Part shown: piece after piece, positions 26,754-35,635 of the stretch
How the letters are laid out: each line of letters opens with the position of its first letter
Position numbering within the stretch: position 1 is the first letter of the stretch
Origin: Christensenella sp.
GTDB taxonomy: Bacteria; Bacillota; Clostridia; Christensenellales; UBA3700
Length of the DNA stretch: 64,000 nucleotides
Reading direction: 5' to 3'
NCBI GenBank assembly: GCA_022784465.1
Contig: JALFUR010000009.1
Coordinates: 1 to 64,000 of the forward strand
Made by a program: the position numbers and the translations under genes
The notes under the pieces: model-generated
Databases searched by the model: none
Seen by the model: the letters and a program-made list of their open reading frames with translations, nothing else
Told to the model about the DNA's origin: nothing

Positions 26754-26782
26754 ATAGTAAGTGTAATTTGAGAAAAAGTCAA
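26754..26782 (-). promoter_or_regulatory. Promoter of the surface-protein transcript
   Basis: TTGACT (26782-26777) and TACTAT (26759-26754) are 17 bp apart on the minus strand, giving a leader of about 140 nt. Confidence 0.6.
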
Positions 26783-26820
26783 CCTTTTTTTTTAAATATT
26801 TGATATTATGTTATTGTTCG

Positions 26821-27039
26821 ATGCAATTTAAAGATATTTTAAAAAATTTGCGTAGGGAGAAAGGTTTGACACAAAAAGAACTTGCTGAAAAAGTTGGCCT
26901 AAGACAAAGTCATATTTCTTCATGGGAGCGAGGAGAAAAAACACCACTTATAAGTGGATTGATAAAATTAGCCGATTTTTTCAATTGTAGCGTCGATTAC
27001 CTTATAGGTAGAACGAATAACAAAAAATTTTATAAATAG
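26821..27039 (+). CDS. XRE-family transcriptional regulator
   Basis: Small Cro/cI-type DNA-binding protein of 72 aa, nearly all helix-turn-helix: LTQKELAEKVGLRQSHISSWERG (residues about 16-38; written here in outline as the HTH) followed by the LIKLADFFNCSVDYLIG helix typical of SOS-regulator-like XRE proteins. The start is placed at ATG 26821, which gives the normal MxFxxxLxxLRxEKGLTQ opening. A TATTAT at 26803-26808 would give an almost leaderless mRNA, and no Shine-Dalgarno site is seen. It is divergent from the surface-protein gene, about 40 bp from that promoter, so it may regulate it. Confidence 0.88.
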   Translation: MQFKDILKNLRREKGLTQKELAEKVGLRQSHISSWERGEKTPLISGLIKLADFFNCSVDYLIGRTNNKKFYK

Positions 27040-27157
27040 TAAGCTTTTTGAAAAAAATCTTTTTTCTTTAAATTAACATATAGATAGGTTCTATATATAG
27101 ATATTTTATGCGCTATTTTTTTAGACAATAAATAAGACTTTATTAAAAAATCTATTA

Positions 27158-27186
27158 TTGAATATTTAAGTTCATACATTTATAAT
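27158..27186 (+). promoter_or_regulatory. Promoter of the condensation-domain/LMW-PTP pair
   Basis: TTGAAT (27158-27163) and perfect TATAAT (27181-27186), 17 bp apart; GGAGGG precedes the ATG at 27221. Confidence 0.65.
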
Positions 27187-27220
27187 TAAAATATTAAAAT
27201 ATTTTGGAGGGAAACAAATA

Positions 27221-28510
27221 ATGAAACAACATTTAAAAGCAGAACTATGGGATAAAACTCAATACTTCTTGTCTAATTTTTATGATAGAATGATGCATTA
27301 TGCAATGTTTTATGAAGGAGATTTAAATCTGGAAACAATGAGGGATGCGGTAAAGTATATAGTTGATCGTGTTCCTACGTTGCATTCTCAATACATAACT
27401 AGTTTTATAAAACCATATTGGAATGTTAGAGAAGACTATACAAAAGAAGAATTAGTCAGTGAAGAAACAGTTGAAGATTTAGATAAAGCAGTAAGAGAGT
27501 TTTTGTTAGGGGAAATTCATCATTTAGACAAACTTCAAATAAGAGCAAAAATATTTAAGTGTGGTTCAAAATGCGCATATGCATGTATAATTAATCATCA
27601 ATGTTTTGATGGAAGTGATTTTAAATATGTTCAATATAAAATAGTAGAAGCTTATAATGCTTTAATAAAAACAGGTTCTTGTGAAAATGTTGAAGTAAAG
27701 CAAGGTAGAAGAGACTTTAAGCAACTATATGAAAGAATGGAGCCTAATGCAGCAAAAAGAGCTAAAACATTGTACAATAATGCTTCAAAGATGGGCCTAA
27801 AAAAGCCATTTAAGTTTACAGATGATGCTGGTGTATCAAAAAGATTTATTACAAAGATGATAGATGCTGAAACATTTAATAAAATGAAAGCAAAGGGCAA
27901 AGCTGTAGGAGCAACAATTAACGATGTGTTATTAACAGCATTTTTCAGGGCTTATGTTAAAGAGGCAGGGCTAGAAAAAACAGATACTGTAGGCATAACA
28001 TCTATGATGGATTTAAGACGCCATTTTGCAGATAAAAAGAGTTCAGAAGGCTGTACAAACATGACAGCATTTATGCCTTGTAAACTTGACGGAATTGGAG
28101 AGTCTTTTAAAGACACATTAGATAAAGTTTTGGCTAATAATAATAAACAAAAAGAAGATGATTGTGTAGGTTTGTATGGTATTCCGTTGCTTGCGTTAGG
28201 ATATAAATTGTTCGTATTAGATGGACTTGCTACTTTTGTTATTAAACTTGGATATGAAAATCCTCTTGTTCAAATGAGCAACTTGGGTATAGTAAAACAT
28301 GAAGATGTTGATTTTGAAGGTTGTAAAGTATATGACGCATATATTACTGGCGCTGTTAAATACAAGCCTTATATGCAATTGACATGTTTATCTTTAGATG
28401 GACAAATGAAATTATGTATAGCTGAAAGATGTAGCGATAAGGATGAAAAACTTGTATTAGATTTCTTAGATGATATAATAAAAGAAATTAAACAGTTCGG
28501 AGAAGAATAG
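27221..28510 (+). CDS. Condensation-domain / alcohol acyltransferase-like protein
   Basis: Stand-alone protein of 429 aa with the chloramphenicol-acetyltransferase-like fold used by NRPS condensation domains, wax-ester synthases and alcohol acyltransferases. The active-site pattern HxxxDG appears as NHQCFDGSDF (about residues 127-136), and ATINDVLLTAFFRAY (about 228-242) is the conserved helix of the family. No carrier protein or adenylation domain is encoded nearby, so an acyl-CoA-dependent transferase of a lipid or alcohol is more likely than peptide synthesis. GGAGGG lies ahead of the ATG. Its stop overlaps the GTG of a phosphatase gene, implying translational coupling. Confidence 0.78.
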   Translation: MKQHLKAELWDKTQYFLSNFYDRMMHYAMFYEGDLNLETMRDAVKYIVDRVPTLHSQYITSFIKPYWNVREDYTKEELVSEETVEDLDKAVREFLLGEIHHLDKLQIRAKIFKCGSKCAYACIINHQCFDGSDFKYVQYKIVEAYNALIKTGSCENVEVKQGRRDFKQLYERMEPNAAKRAKTLYNNASKMGLKKPFKFTDDAGVSKRFITKMIDAETFNKMKAKGKAVGATINDVLLTAFFRAYVKEAGLEKTDTVGITSMMDLRRHFADKKSSEGCTNMTAFMPCKLDGIGESFKDTLDKVLANNNKQKEDDCVGLYGIPLLALGYKLFVLDGLATFVIKLGYENPLVQMSNLGIVKHEDVDFEGCKVYDAYITGAVKYKPYMQLTCLSLDGQMKLCIAERCSDKDEKLVLDFLDDIIKEIKQFGEE

Positions 28511-28974
28511 TGAAAATTTTATTTGTATGTTCTTCTAATATTTGTAGAAGCCCATATTGTGAGTATGTATTTAAAAAAATGATTGCAAACGATGAGATTT
28601 TATCTAAGAAAATAGATAAGGTCTCGTCAGCTGCAGTATTCAATAGATCTTTTCATATACATTCAAAAGCTATTTTAGCATTAAAAAGAGAAGGTTTTAG
28701 TGAAGAAGAAATATTAAAGCATAAACCAAGATATATATTTGGTGCATATAAAGATTTTAAACAGGCAGACTTAATTATTGGAATGAATAACTTTAATAAA
28801 TATTTTGTTCCTTGTTGGTTTAGAAAAAAATATAAATCATTGTCTGAAGTAGCTATTGGTGTTTATAAAGATGTTCCAGATCCATTTTTAATGAAAAACA
28901 TTAATGATTATTACTCCGTAATGGATATTATTAAAGATTATTTAGAAAAGTTTGCAGATAATTTAAAAAAATAA
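28510..28974 (+). CDS. Low-molecular-weight protein-tyrosine phosphatase family
   Basis: The P-loop CX5R sits at the N-terminus: CSSNICRS (Cys7 to Arg13). DVPDPF near residue 123 supplies the general-acid Asp of the family. 154 aa, normal length. It starts with GTG, whose first base is the last base of the upstream stop TAG. Members dephosphorylate tyrosine in proteins (often regulators of exopolysaccharide) or arginine, or act as arsenate reductases; the missing C-terminal Cys pair argues against the latter. The fusion-like arrangement with an acyltransferase gene suggests action on the same product. Confidence 0.88.
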   Translation: MKILFVCSSNICRSPYCEYVFKKMIANDEILSKKIDKVSSAAVFNRSFHIHSKAILALKREGFSEEEILKHKPRYIFGAYKDFKQADLIIGMNNFNKYFVPCWFRKKYKSLSEVAIGVYKDVPDPFLMKNINDYYSVMDIIKDYLEKFADNLKK

Positions 28975-28994
28975 ATAAATACAATCAATTTTAG

Positions 28995-29019
28995 AAAAAG
29001 CATGAAAAGTGCTTTTTTT
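28995..29019 (+). terminator. Terminator after the LMW-PTP gene
   Basis: 8-bp stem AAAAAGCA/TGCTTTTT (28995-29002, 29010-29017), 7-nt loop, T-run. Confidence 0.65.
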
Positions 29020-29079
29020 ATTCGATTAAATCTAGAAATTTAAGAAAAAAAATTGTATGTAGAAGAAGAAAAAGGGGTA

Positions 29080-29108
29080 TAGACATAAAAAAACGATTTT
29101 GATATAAT
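29080..29108 (+). promoter_or_regulatory. Promoter of the Ppx/GppA gene
   Basis: TAGACA (29080-29085) and perfect TATAAT (29103-29108), 17 bp apart. Confidence 0.6.
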
Positions 29109-29147
29109 TTCATTGAGTTTGAAATTTTATTTAATTTAAGGAAGACT

Positions 29148-30662
29148 ATGGAAAAAATTGCAATTATTGATGTAGGTTCAAATTCGGCTAGGCTAGTAAT
29201 AGTCGACGTTTTAGAGGGCGGATATTTTCAAGTTGAAGATCAATTAAAAGAAACGCTTCGTCTTGCTCAAGACATGGAAGAAGATGGATTTATTCAACCT
29301 GCTAGAATCGCACAAACTGTAAAAACTATAAAAATGTTCTCAAGATTATGTGAGACAAATCACATTTCTAAAATATACGCTTATGCTACAGAAGCTGTAA
29401 GAAAGGCAAAAAACCAAAGAGGATTTTTAGACGAGATAGAATCCTGTACTGGAATTAAACTAAAGGTGTTAGAGCCTGAAGAAGAAGCAAGATTAGTTTA
29501 CCAGGGAGTAATTAATTCTTTAGATATACCAAGAGGATTAATTGTTGATATTGGCGGCGGAAGTGCTAAGTTTATTTATTATAATCGTAAGAATTTATTG
29601 CAATACGCTACTTTACCTTTAGGTGCTGTAGTTCTTACAGATATGGTTAAAAATAAAGGATTATCTCCATTTGAGAGAACTCAAGCTATTGAAAAATATG
29701 TTATAGAACAATTAGATACATTGCCTTGGTTAAAAGAGATGGCTCCAGATACAAAGTTAATTGGAGTTGGTGGTTCTTTTAGAAATCTAGGAAAAATCGC
29801 AAGAATGCTTAAAAAATATCCTTTATCTATGGCTCATAACTATGAGGTTTCAAATAAGGATTTCTCAGGCATATATGGAAATATTAGAAATCTAGAATTA
29901 GATAGCACGATGAAAATAAAAGGATTGTCTTCTGTACGTGCAGATATATTCCCAGCTGCTCTTGCTGTTATGAGTGGAATTATGTCATACAACGGATTTG
30001 AAGGAATCACAATGAGTGGATGTGGTTTAAGAGAAGGAGCTATGTTTAGATATGCTGTTCCTTCAACAAATGAAAAGCCAATTAATGACGTTTTAGGTCA
30101 TAGTTTATATTCATTATTGAATTTCTCAAATGCGAATATAGAGCACGCAGAACATGTATATGAATTATCTATGCAATTATATAAGCAACTAAAAGTATTG
30201 CATAAACTTCCAAGACAATATGTAAAAGTTCTAAGAGTTGCATCTTTATTGCATGATACAGGAACAAGAATAAAATATTATGAGCATCATATTCATTCTA
30301 GATATGTGATATTAAACAGCAATCTATATGGTATTTCCCATAAAGATTTGATATGCGCTGCGTTTGTTGCTTCATTGCATAGAAAGGGAGATATAGATAT
30401 TGCAGAATTAAACAAATATAAAGGCGTATTAACAGAAGAAGATGTAGATGCTATCTTTAAACTTGGTGTAATAGTAAGAATTGCAGAAAGTTTAGATAGA
30501 AGTATGTCTAATGCTGTACAAGTTATCTTGTGCGATGTTTTAGGAGACAGTGTTATTATGAAAGTTGAAGGAGAAGGTGATTATTCTCTAGAAATAAAAG
30601 ATGCTATAACATGTGTTCCTGATTTCAAGAAAGCATATAAGAAAAATTTACAGATTTTATAA
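29148..30662 (+). CDS. Ppx/GppA family exopolyphosphatase with HD domain
   Basis: Member of the actin-like ASKHA phosphatases that hydrolyse polyphosphate or the pppGpp gamma-phosphate. The N-terminal phosphate loop IIDVGSNSARL (about 5-15), IYAYATEAVRKAKN (about 82-95) and VDIGGGSAKF (about 140-149) are clear. From about residue 310 a helical HD-like domain follows with LHDTGTRIKYYEHHIHSRY, as in the longer Ppx2-type proteins. With 504 aa it is the two-domain form. Single gene with its own promoter, AAGGAAG ribosome site and a strong terminator. A role in stringent-response or polyphosphate turnover is expected; which one is not decidable here. Confidence 0.92.
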   Translation: MEKIAIIDVGSNSARLVIVDVLEGGYFQVEDQLKETLRLAQDMEEDGFIQPARIAQTVKTIKMFSRLCETNHISKIYAYATEAVRKAKNQRGFLDEIESCTGIKLKVLEPEEEARLVYQGVINSLDIPRGLIVDIGGGSAKFIYYNRKNLLQYATLPLGAVVLTDMVKNKGLSPFERTQAIEKYVIEQLDTLPWLKEMAPDTKLIGVGGSFRNLGKIARMLKKYPLSMAHNYEVSNKDFSGIYGNIRNLELDSTMKIKGLSSVRADIFPAALAVMSGIMSYNGFEGITMSGCGLREGAMFRYAVPSTNEKPINDVLGHSLYSLLNFSNANIEHAEHVYELSMQLYKQLKVLHKLPRQYVKVLRVASLLHDTGTRIKYYEHHIHSRYVILNSNLYGISHKDLICAAFVASLHRKGDIDIAELNKYKGVLTEEDVDAIFKLGVIVRIAESLDRSMSNAVQVILCDVLGDSVIMKVEGEGDYSLEIKDAITCVPDFKKAYKKNLQIL

Positions 30663-30670
30663 AATAAAAC

Positions 30671-30718
30671 AAAAGCTATTGATAATGTTTTTTGATGCAG
30701 AATCAATAGCTTTTTTTT
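30671..30718. terminator. Strong terminator after the Ppx/GppA gene
   Basis: Perfect 13-bp stem (30671-30683 with 30702-30714), 18-nt loop, eight T. It also lies downstream of the convergent ATPase gene. Confidence 0.9.
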
Positions 30719-30782
30719 CAATTTATTTTTAACGAGATCCTTTATTTTAAAAGACGTGTTAGGTTTTTAGGAACGAACGGTT

Positions 30783-32111
30783 TTAGAAAAACATAATCAT
30801 ATAAATCGGTAAATAGATAATGTTATCCTTTTCAAAGATTTCGCGATTGTTAGATAGGACGTATCCCTTTTTAACATTATAATCTTTGTTTGCAAGAAAT
30901 TTGTTTATTGCGCTGTGAATGGTATAATCTTTTCCCGATTTAATTTCAAGTGGAATAACTGAAAGATTATCATAATCATCTATTAAGAAATCAACTTCGC
31001 CATTTGCTTTGTTGTCATAATAAAATAAATTGTATCCATGTGCTTTTAATTCACTAGCGACAACTGATTCGTATACAGTTCCTAAATTAATACTTTTTTC
31101 ATCATCAAGAACTGCTTTAATATTGTTCTTATATAAAATATTAGTTAAAATGCCAACATCATTTAGATATAGTTTTAATAAGTTCTTGCTACTTGATTCA
31201 ATAAGTGGAAATACAGGTGTAGATAAAGCTTTAACTTCTAATGCAATGCCTGAATTGATCAGATAGTCAAATTCATCTTGATAATTTGAAAATCTTTTAC
31301 CCTTTATATTTTCAATATCCTGCACAACAATCCTTTTCTTTTTGTTTTCTAAACTAGAAGGGATTAATTCATAAATACGCTTAATCTTTAATTTGTGTTC
31401 TTTGTCGTACTTGCTTGCATCATCACCGTAATAGCCATAAATATCTGCTTGAATTTTTCGAACCTCAACAATGTTCTTTTTTTCAAGAAAACTATTTATC
31501 GCATCTGGCAATCCACCAATAAGCAAATATTTTTTAAATAAATCTAAAAGCTTGTTATGTGTAGCTTCATCTATGGTCTCAAGATTTTCAAATTTTATTT
31601 TTAAAGAATTTATTGCGTAGGCATTAAATCCATTAGCAAGTAGAAACTCTTCAAAATCTAAAGGAAACATATGAACAACGTCTATACTGCCAACGGGAAT
31701 AGAAGGAGTTTTAGCAAGAGTTACGCCAAGTAAAGAACCGCTACAAATATACGTAAATTTATCATCTTGTTTTAAGAATTTTAACATAGTTAAAAATTGA
31801 GGATATTGTTGGATTTCATCAATAAAAACGAGTGTATTATTTTTGTTCTTTAATTTATCGCCAGCAATCATGCTTAATCGAAAATAAAAATCGTCTTTAT
31901 TATTAACGTTTTCAAAAAGTTTATTTCCTAGAGAATCTTCAATAAAGTTAATTTCAATATAATTGGTAAACTTGTTTTTTAATAGTTCACTGCCAACATA
32001 CCTAATAATATATGATTTTCCAATTTGTCTGGCACCATCTATGATCATGATTTTATTAGAGCCATTTTGTAAATAATCTATAATAGTTTGTTCTATTTTT
32101 CTATGCAACAT
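30783..32111 (-). CDS. AAA_14/DUF4143 ATPase
   Basis: ATPase of the AAA_14 plus DUF4143 architecture. The Walker A motif is GARQIGKS (26-33) and the Walker B LVFIDEIQQYP (about 94-104). CSGSLLG is the sensor region. The C-terminal DUF4143 part contains GEVDFLID and then PLEIKSGK, spacing typical of a PD-(D/E)XK-like nuclease fold. These genes are common, often multicopy, in gut Firmicutes and Bacteroidetes; the cellular role is not established. GAGGAGG is 10 bases before the ATG. Four direct repeats spaced 33 bp lie immediately upstream. Confidence 0.9.
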   Translation of the reverse strand: MLHRKIEQTIIDYLQNGSNKIMIIDGARQIGKSYIIRYVGSELLKNKFTNYIEINFIEDSLGNKLFENVNNKDDFYFRLSMIAGDKLKNKNNTLVFIDEIQQYPQFLTMLKFLKQDDKFTYICSGSLLGVTLAKTPSIPVGSIDVVHMFPLDFEEFLLANGFNAYAINSLKIKFENLETIDEATHNKLLDLFKKYLLIGGLPDAINSFLEKKNIVEVRKIQADIYGYYGDDASKYDKEHKLKIKRIYELIPSSLENKKKRIVVQDIENIKGKRFSNYQDEFDYLINSGIALEVKALSTPVFPLIESSSKNLLKLYLNDVGILTNILYKNNIKAVLDDEKSINLGTVYESVVASELKAHGYNLFYYDNKANGEVDFLIDDYDNLSVIPLEIKSGKDYTIHSAINKFLANKDYNVKKGYVLSNNREIFEKDNIIYLPIYMIMFF

Positions 32112-32141
32112 AACTTTATTCCTCCTCTTTTTTATACATTT

Positions 32142-32251
32142 TACACTTTTCCTATAAATAATACAATGATTTTTTACACTTTTCCAATAAAAATATTCGC
32201 AAAAAAATACACTTTTCCTATAAAATCAAGCACAAAAAAATACACTTTTCC
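32142..32251 (-). repeat. Four 11-bp direct repeats at exactly 33-bp spacing
   Basis: TACACTTTTCC occurs perfectly at 32142, 32175, 32208 and 32241 (read as GGAAAAGTGTA in the direction of the ATPase gene), each followed by an A/T-rich ATA element. The first is 31 bp from the ATPase start codon. Spacing of 33 bp is about three helical turns, so all four sites face the same side of the DNA. The rest of the gap to 32471 shows only a TATAAT at 32438-32443 that may serve the Sel1 gene. Confidence 0.85.
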
Positions 32252-32471
32252 ATATTTATTTATATTGAGCGTACTTAAAAACTCGCAAATAAGACTTAAA
32301 TGATAATTAGATATTAAAAGATAATAAGTCAAAAAGGTCGCTTGATCAAAAATGATGTAACATAATTATTCGGTATTCATTTAATTTATAAATATTAATA
32401 ATAAAATTCATAGGCGACAAAACTTTATTAAAAATGTTATAATGATATAAATCAATTATTGAGGAATAAAT

Positions 32472-34001
32472 ATGAGTCTTAAAAGAATTAGAGAAGAATC
32501 AAAAAATAATAATTGTGAAAGCACATTAAAACTTGCTAGATGTTTCTATACAGGCACTGGAGTAGAAAAAGACGTTAAGAAGGCTTTTACGTATTTTACA
32601 CAAGCAGAAAAGCAAGGAAGCATAGAAGCAAAAACTTATCTTGCGTTTTGTTATTTAAAAGGAATAGGTGCAGATAAAAACGAGAAAAAGGCGGTAGAGT
32701 ATTATAAAGATGCTGCAGAAAAGGGCGAGGCTGTTGCTTGTTATTCTTATGGCCTAATTCTAAAAAAAGGCTTATACGGAGCAGAAAAGAACTTGGATAT
32801 AGCAAAGCAAATGTTTGAGAAAGCTGCTTCGTTAAACAATTATGCGGCAAAGTATGAAGTTGGCCTAATAAATGAAGCAGAAGGAAAGAAATTAGCAGCA
32901 TCATCAGATACTATTAGCAAGACAAAGGGCAACACTTTATTAAATAAAGCAGAAATGCTATTTAAAGAAGCTGCAGATAAAGGATTTATTCCTGCAAAAT
33001 ATTCATTGGGAATAAGATATTTGACATCCACAGATAAAGAAAAAAACAAGAAAGCATTAGCATTGTTTGAAGATTGTTCAAAAGAATCTATACCTAGCGC
33101 GGATTATGCCATAGCTTATATATACGATATGGGAATTGGCGTTCAAAGAGATTATTGGAAGAGCTTTGAGTGGTACAAAAAAGCATTTGAAGGCGGATAC
33201 GATAAAGCAATATTCAACATAATTTATGCATATATGACCGGACTTGGAGTAAAGAGAAACTATACAAAAGCAATAGATTTGTGTAGAGATGCTGTAAATA
33301 AAGGAGTTGTAGAAGCTAATTATTTTGCTGGTATTTGTTTTAAATACGGATTTTCAGTAAATACGAATATTGACAAAGCTATTGAATTGTTTGAATATGC
33401 TGCGGATGTAGATTATGCACCTGCTTGTTATCAACTTGGTTTAATAAATGATTCTTATTATGGATATAACCAAGATGACGAAAAAGCAGTTGAGTATTAT
33501 ACAAAAGCATATAACTTAGGAAGTGATGATGCAGGAGCGGAACTTGCAAGAATTAATCTAGATAAAAATAAACAAAAAGCATTAGAACAGTTAAGAAAAG
33601 CTGCTGATGCTAATTCTATCGTTGGATGTGAACTTCTTGCCAATATATTTGAAGAAGGAAAATATATTTCTCAAGATTTATCAAAAGCTTTAGATTATTA
33701 CCAAAAAGCTGCAGATTTAGGTTCTTTAACTGCCGCAAAAGCTGTTGTTAGAATGGCAAAAGAATCAAAACAAACAGAATTGGTTAAGAAATATAAAGAT
33801 AAAATAATAATCAAGAAGGATGAGGAAGCATATTTAGATGCAGCAAGAGCATGCTCGGAAGCTAAGGACTATGAAAGAGCAGCGTTTTGGTATGCAATGT
33901 GTGCAGAATATGCAGAGGATGAAGATGTCAAAAAAAGATCCGTTGTTGCTTTAAACAAGTTCCAAAAGGATTCAAATGGATTATGGACAGTAACTCAATA
34001 G
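32472..34001 (+). CDS. Sel1-like repeat protein
   Basis: Cytosolic, all-helical protein of 509 aa built from about 12 Sel1-like repeats (36-residue TPR relatives). Units are recognisable by LA.CYLKG.G...(N/D)..KA(V/F)(E/K)YY..AA(E/D).G. Sel1 proteins act as scaffolds for protein complexes. There is no signal peptide or membrane segment. The ATG follows GAGGA, and a lone TATAAT lies at 32438-32443. Its 3' end overlaps the maf start by 19 bp, so it is probably co-transcribed with the maf-mreB-min genes. Binding partner unknown. Confidence 0.9.
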   Translation: MSLKRIREESKNNNCESTLKLARCFYTGTGVEKDVKKAFTYFTQAEKQGSIEAKTYLAFCYLKGIGADKNEKKAVEYYKDAAEKGEAVACYSYGLILKKGLYGAEKNLDIAKQMFEKAASLNNYAAKYEVGLINEAEGKKLAASSDTISKTKGNTLLNKAEMLFKEAADKGFIPAKYSLGIRYLTSTDKEKNKKALALFEDCSKESIPSADYAIAYIYDMGIGVQRDYWKSFEWYKKAFEGGYDKAIFNIIYAYMTGLGVKRNYTKAIDLCRDAVNKGVVEANYFAGICFKYGFSVNTNIDKAIELFEYAADVDYAPACYQLGLINDSYYGYNQDDEKAVEYYTKAYNLGSDDAGAELARINLDKNKQKALEQLRKAADANSIVGCELLANIFEEGKYISQDLSKALDYYQKAADLGSLTAAKAVVRMAKESKQTELVKKYKDKIIIKKDEEAYLDAARACSEAKDYERAAFWYAMCAEYAEDEDVKKRSVVALNKFQKDSNGLWTVTQ

Positions 34002-34552
34002 ATATCATTCTTGCTTCGGCTTCTCCAAGGCGAAACGAACTTTTGCATTCAATATTTAAATCTTTTAGGTTGATGCCACAAAATGTAGATGAAAATATTT
34101 GTGAATCAAATCCAAAAGAACATGTTAAATTGCTTGCAGAAAAGAAGTTGAACAACTTGGATAAAATATATCCTAACAGCCTAATAATAAGCGCAGATAC
34201 CATTGTTTATTTTAATAATAAAATTTATGGTAAACCAAAGGATAAAGTAGAGGCGGAACAATTTCTAAAAGAATTGTCGAATAATTCACATGATGTTTTT
34301 ACCGGAATATGTGTTTGTTTTAAAGGCGAAAGATATTTAGATGTTGAGCAATCAAAAGTCATATTTAAAAATCTAACGCAGCAACAAATTGAAGATTATA
34401 TTCGCAATAAAAACCCATTAGATAAAGCGGGAGCATATGGCATTCAAGATGATGATGTGGTAGACTATTATGTAGGTAGTTATACAAATATTGTTGGATT
34501 GCCAATAGAAAAGTTAAAAGATATACTATATAAATTAGAGGTTATACAATGA
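33983..34552 (+). CDS. maf: Maf-family nucleotide pyrophosphatase
   Basis: Cleaves non-canonical or standard NTPs to NMP and pyrophosphate (dTTP/UTP type in most such proteins). The N-terminal LASASPRRNELL and later SADTIVYFNNKIYGKP are the family signatures, with the conserved Asp in SADT. 189 aa, full length. The start overlaps the Sel1 gene by 19 bp, and the mreB ATG overlaps its stop (ATGA). Maf next to mreB is the usual order in Firmicutes; radC, often between them, is absent. Confidence 0.93.
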   Translation: MDSNSIDIILASASPRRNELLHSIFKSFRLMPQNVDENICESNPKEHVKLLAEKKLNNLDKIYPNSLIISADTIVYFNNKIYGKPKDKVEAEQFLKELSNNSHDVFTGICVCFKGERYLDVEQSKVIFKNLTQQQIEDYIRNKNPLDKAGAYGIQDDDVVDYYVGSYTNIVGLPIEKLKDILYKLEVIQ

Positions 34553-35556
34553 GAAGCATTCAATTAGTAATCGATATAGGGTCAAAGTTTACAACAATAA
34601 CTCAACAGGGAAAAGGCTTTATTACAAAAGATGCCTCATTGGTTTTTATTTCAAATAGAAGAAATAAGATTGAACTTATAGAAGTTGGTAGAGGTGTTTC
34701 TTCATATATTGGACAAACAAGATCTAACGAGCAAGTAATTGCGCCAATTAAAGAAGGTGCAATTTATCATGAAAGAGCCGCAGTATTAATGTATAGAGCA
34801 TATCTAAAGAAGATTGTTGGTGAATCAATATTTAGGCCAAAAGTTAAGGCAATTGCATGTGTATCTTGTGGGTTGACCAATTCAGAGAAAAAAGACGTTG
34901 AAAAAGTGCTTTTAGCAGCTGGAATTAGTGAGGTAATTATTCTTGAATCTCCACTTGCTGCTTATGCAGGAATAAATGATGGCACAGCTCAATGTTTAGT
35001 AGATATAGGCGCATCAAAAACAGAGATTGCAATTGTGTCTAGAGATGGCATAGTTGCTGGATGCTCTGTAAATATTGGCGGAAGTACAATTAACCAAGCA
35101 ATTATGGATTGTCTTTTGGATGAACTTGGGGTAAAGCTTGCAGTTGAGCGAATTGAAATTATAAAGAAACAATTAGCTACACTTGGTGATGGTGAAAATT
35201 TTGCTGTTAATGAGATTGTAACTAGAATTGGTTCAAATGAGCAAACAACAATTCAAATACACTCAAGTATGATTAAAAGAGCAATTCAACCATTAATTAA
35301 AAATATATGTACAGCAATACTATCAATGCTTTCACAGGTTCCAGATAATATAGGTAACGAAATAGCAACAAATGGTATTTTCTTGTATGGCGGTACAAGT
35401 AGAATGAATGGAATTTGTGAATATATAGCAAATGATGTTGGTTTGCCAGTTAGACGTTCAGAAAATCCAGAAAATGTCGTAGTAAATGGCGGCATGTATT
35501 ATATCGATCACAAAGAACAACTTTCAAGTTTATTAAATGTTGTTAATTTAAAATAA
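34549..35556 (+). CDS. mreB: MreB-like actin homologue
   Basis: Actin-like ATPase expected to guide lateral wall synthesis. Phosphate 1 motif VIDIGSKFTT (about 7-16), CLVDIGASKTEIAIV (about 148-162, phosphate 2) and FLYGGTSRMNGI (adenosine motif) follow the MreB order. The Walker-like GGGTT of normal MreB is changed to GASKT. At 335 aa it is of normal length but divergent. Its ATG overlaps the maf stop. No mreC or mreD follows; the next genes are minD and minE, so this may be an MreB paralogue or part of a reduced wall-elongation machinery. Confidence 0.85.
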   Translation: MRSIQLVIDIGSKFTTITQQGKGFITKDASLVFISNRRNKIELIEVGRGVSSYIGQTRSNEQVIAPIKEGAIYHERAAVLMYRAYLKKIVGESIFRPKVKAIACVSCGLTNSEKKDVEKVLLAAGISEVIILESPLAAYAGINDGTAQCLVDIGASKTEIAIVSRDGIVAGCSVNIGGSTINQAIMDCLLDELGVKLAVERIEIIKKQLATLGDGENFAVNEIVTRIGSNEQTTIQIHSSMIKRAIQPLIKNICTAILSMLSQVPDNIGNEIATNGIFLYGGTSRMNGICEYIANDVGLPVRRSENPENVVVNGGMYYIDHKEQLSSLLNVVNLK

Positions 35557-35635
35557 TTATCTTTCGACAAGATAAAATTATCTATTATATATTTCGCTAA
35601 CGCTATTTTGGTATATTTTTTTGCGGTAGGTAAAT

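Noticed and set aside
32142..32251. Possible CRISPR array
   Set aside because: The conserved core is only 11 bp, intervening sequence is A/T-rich and low in complexity, and no cas gene is near.
32088..32303. Plus-strand ORF of 71 codons with repeated YTFPI
   Set aside because: It begins inside the ATPase gene on the other strand and arises because the 33-bp repeat spacing is a multiple of three.
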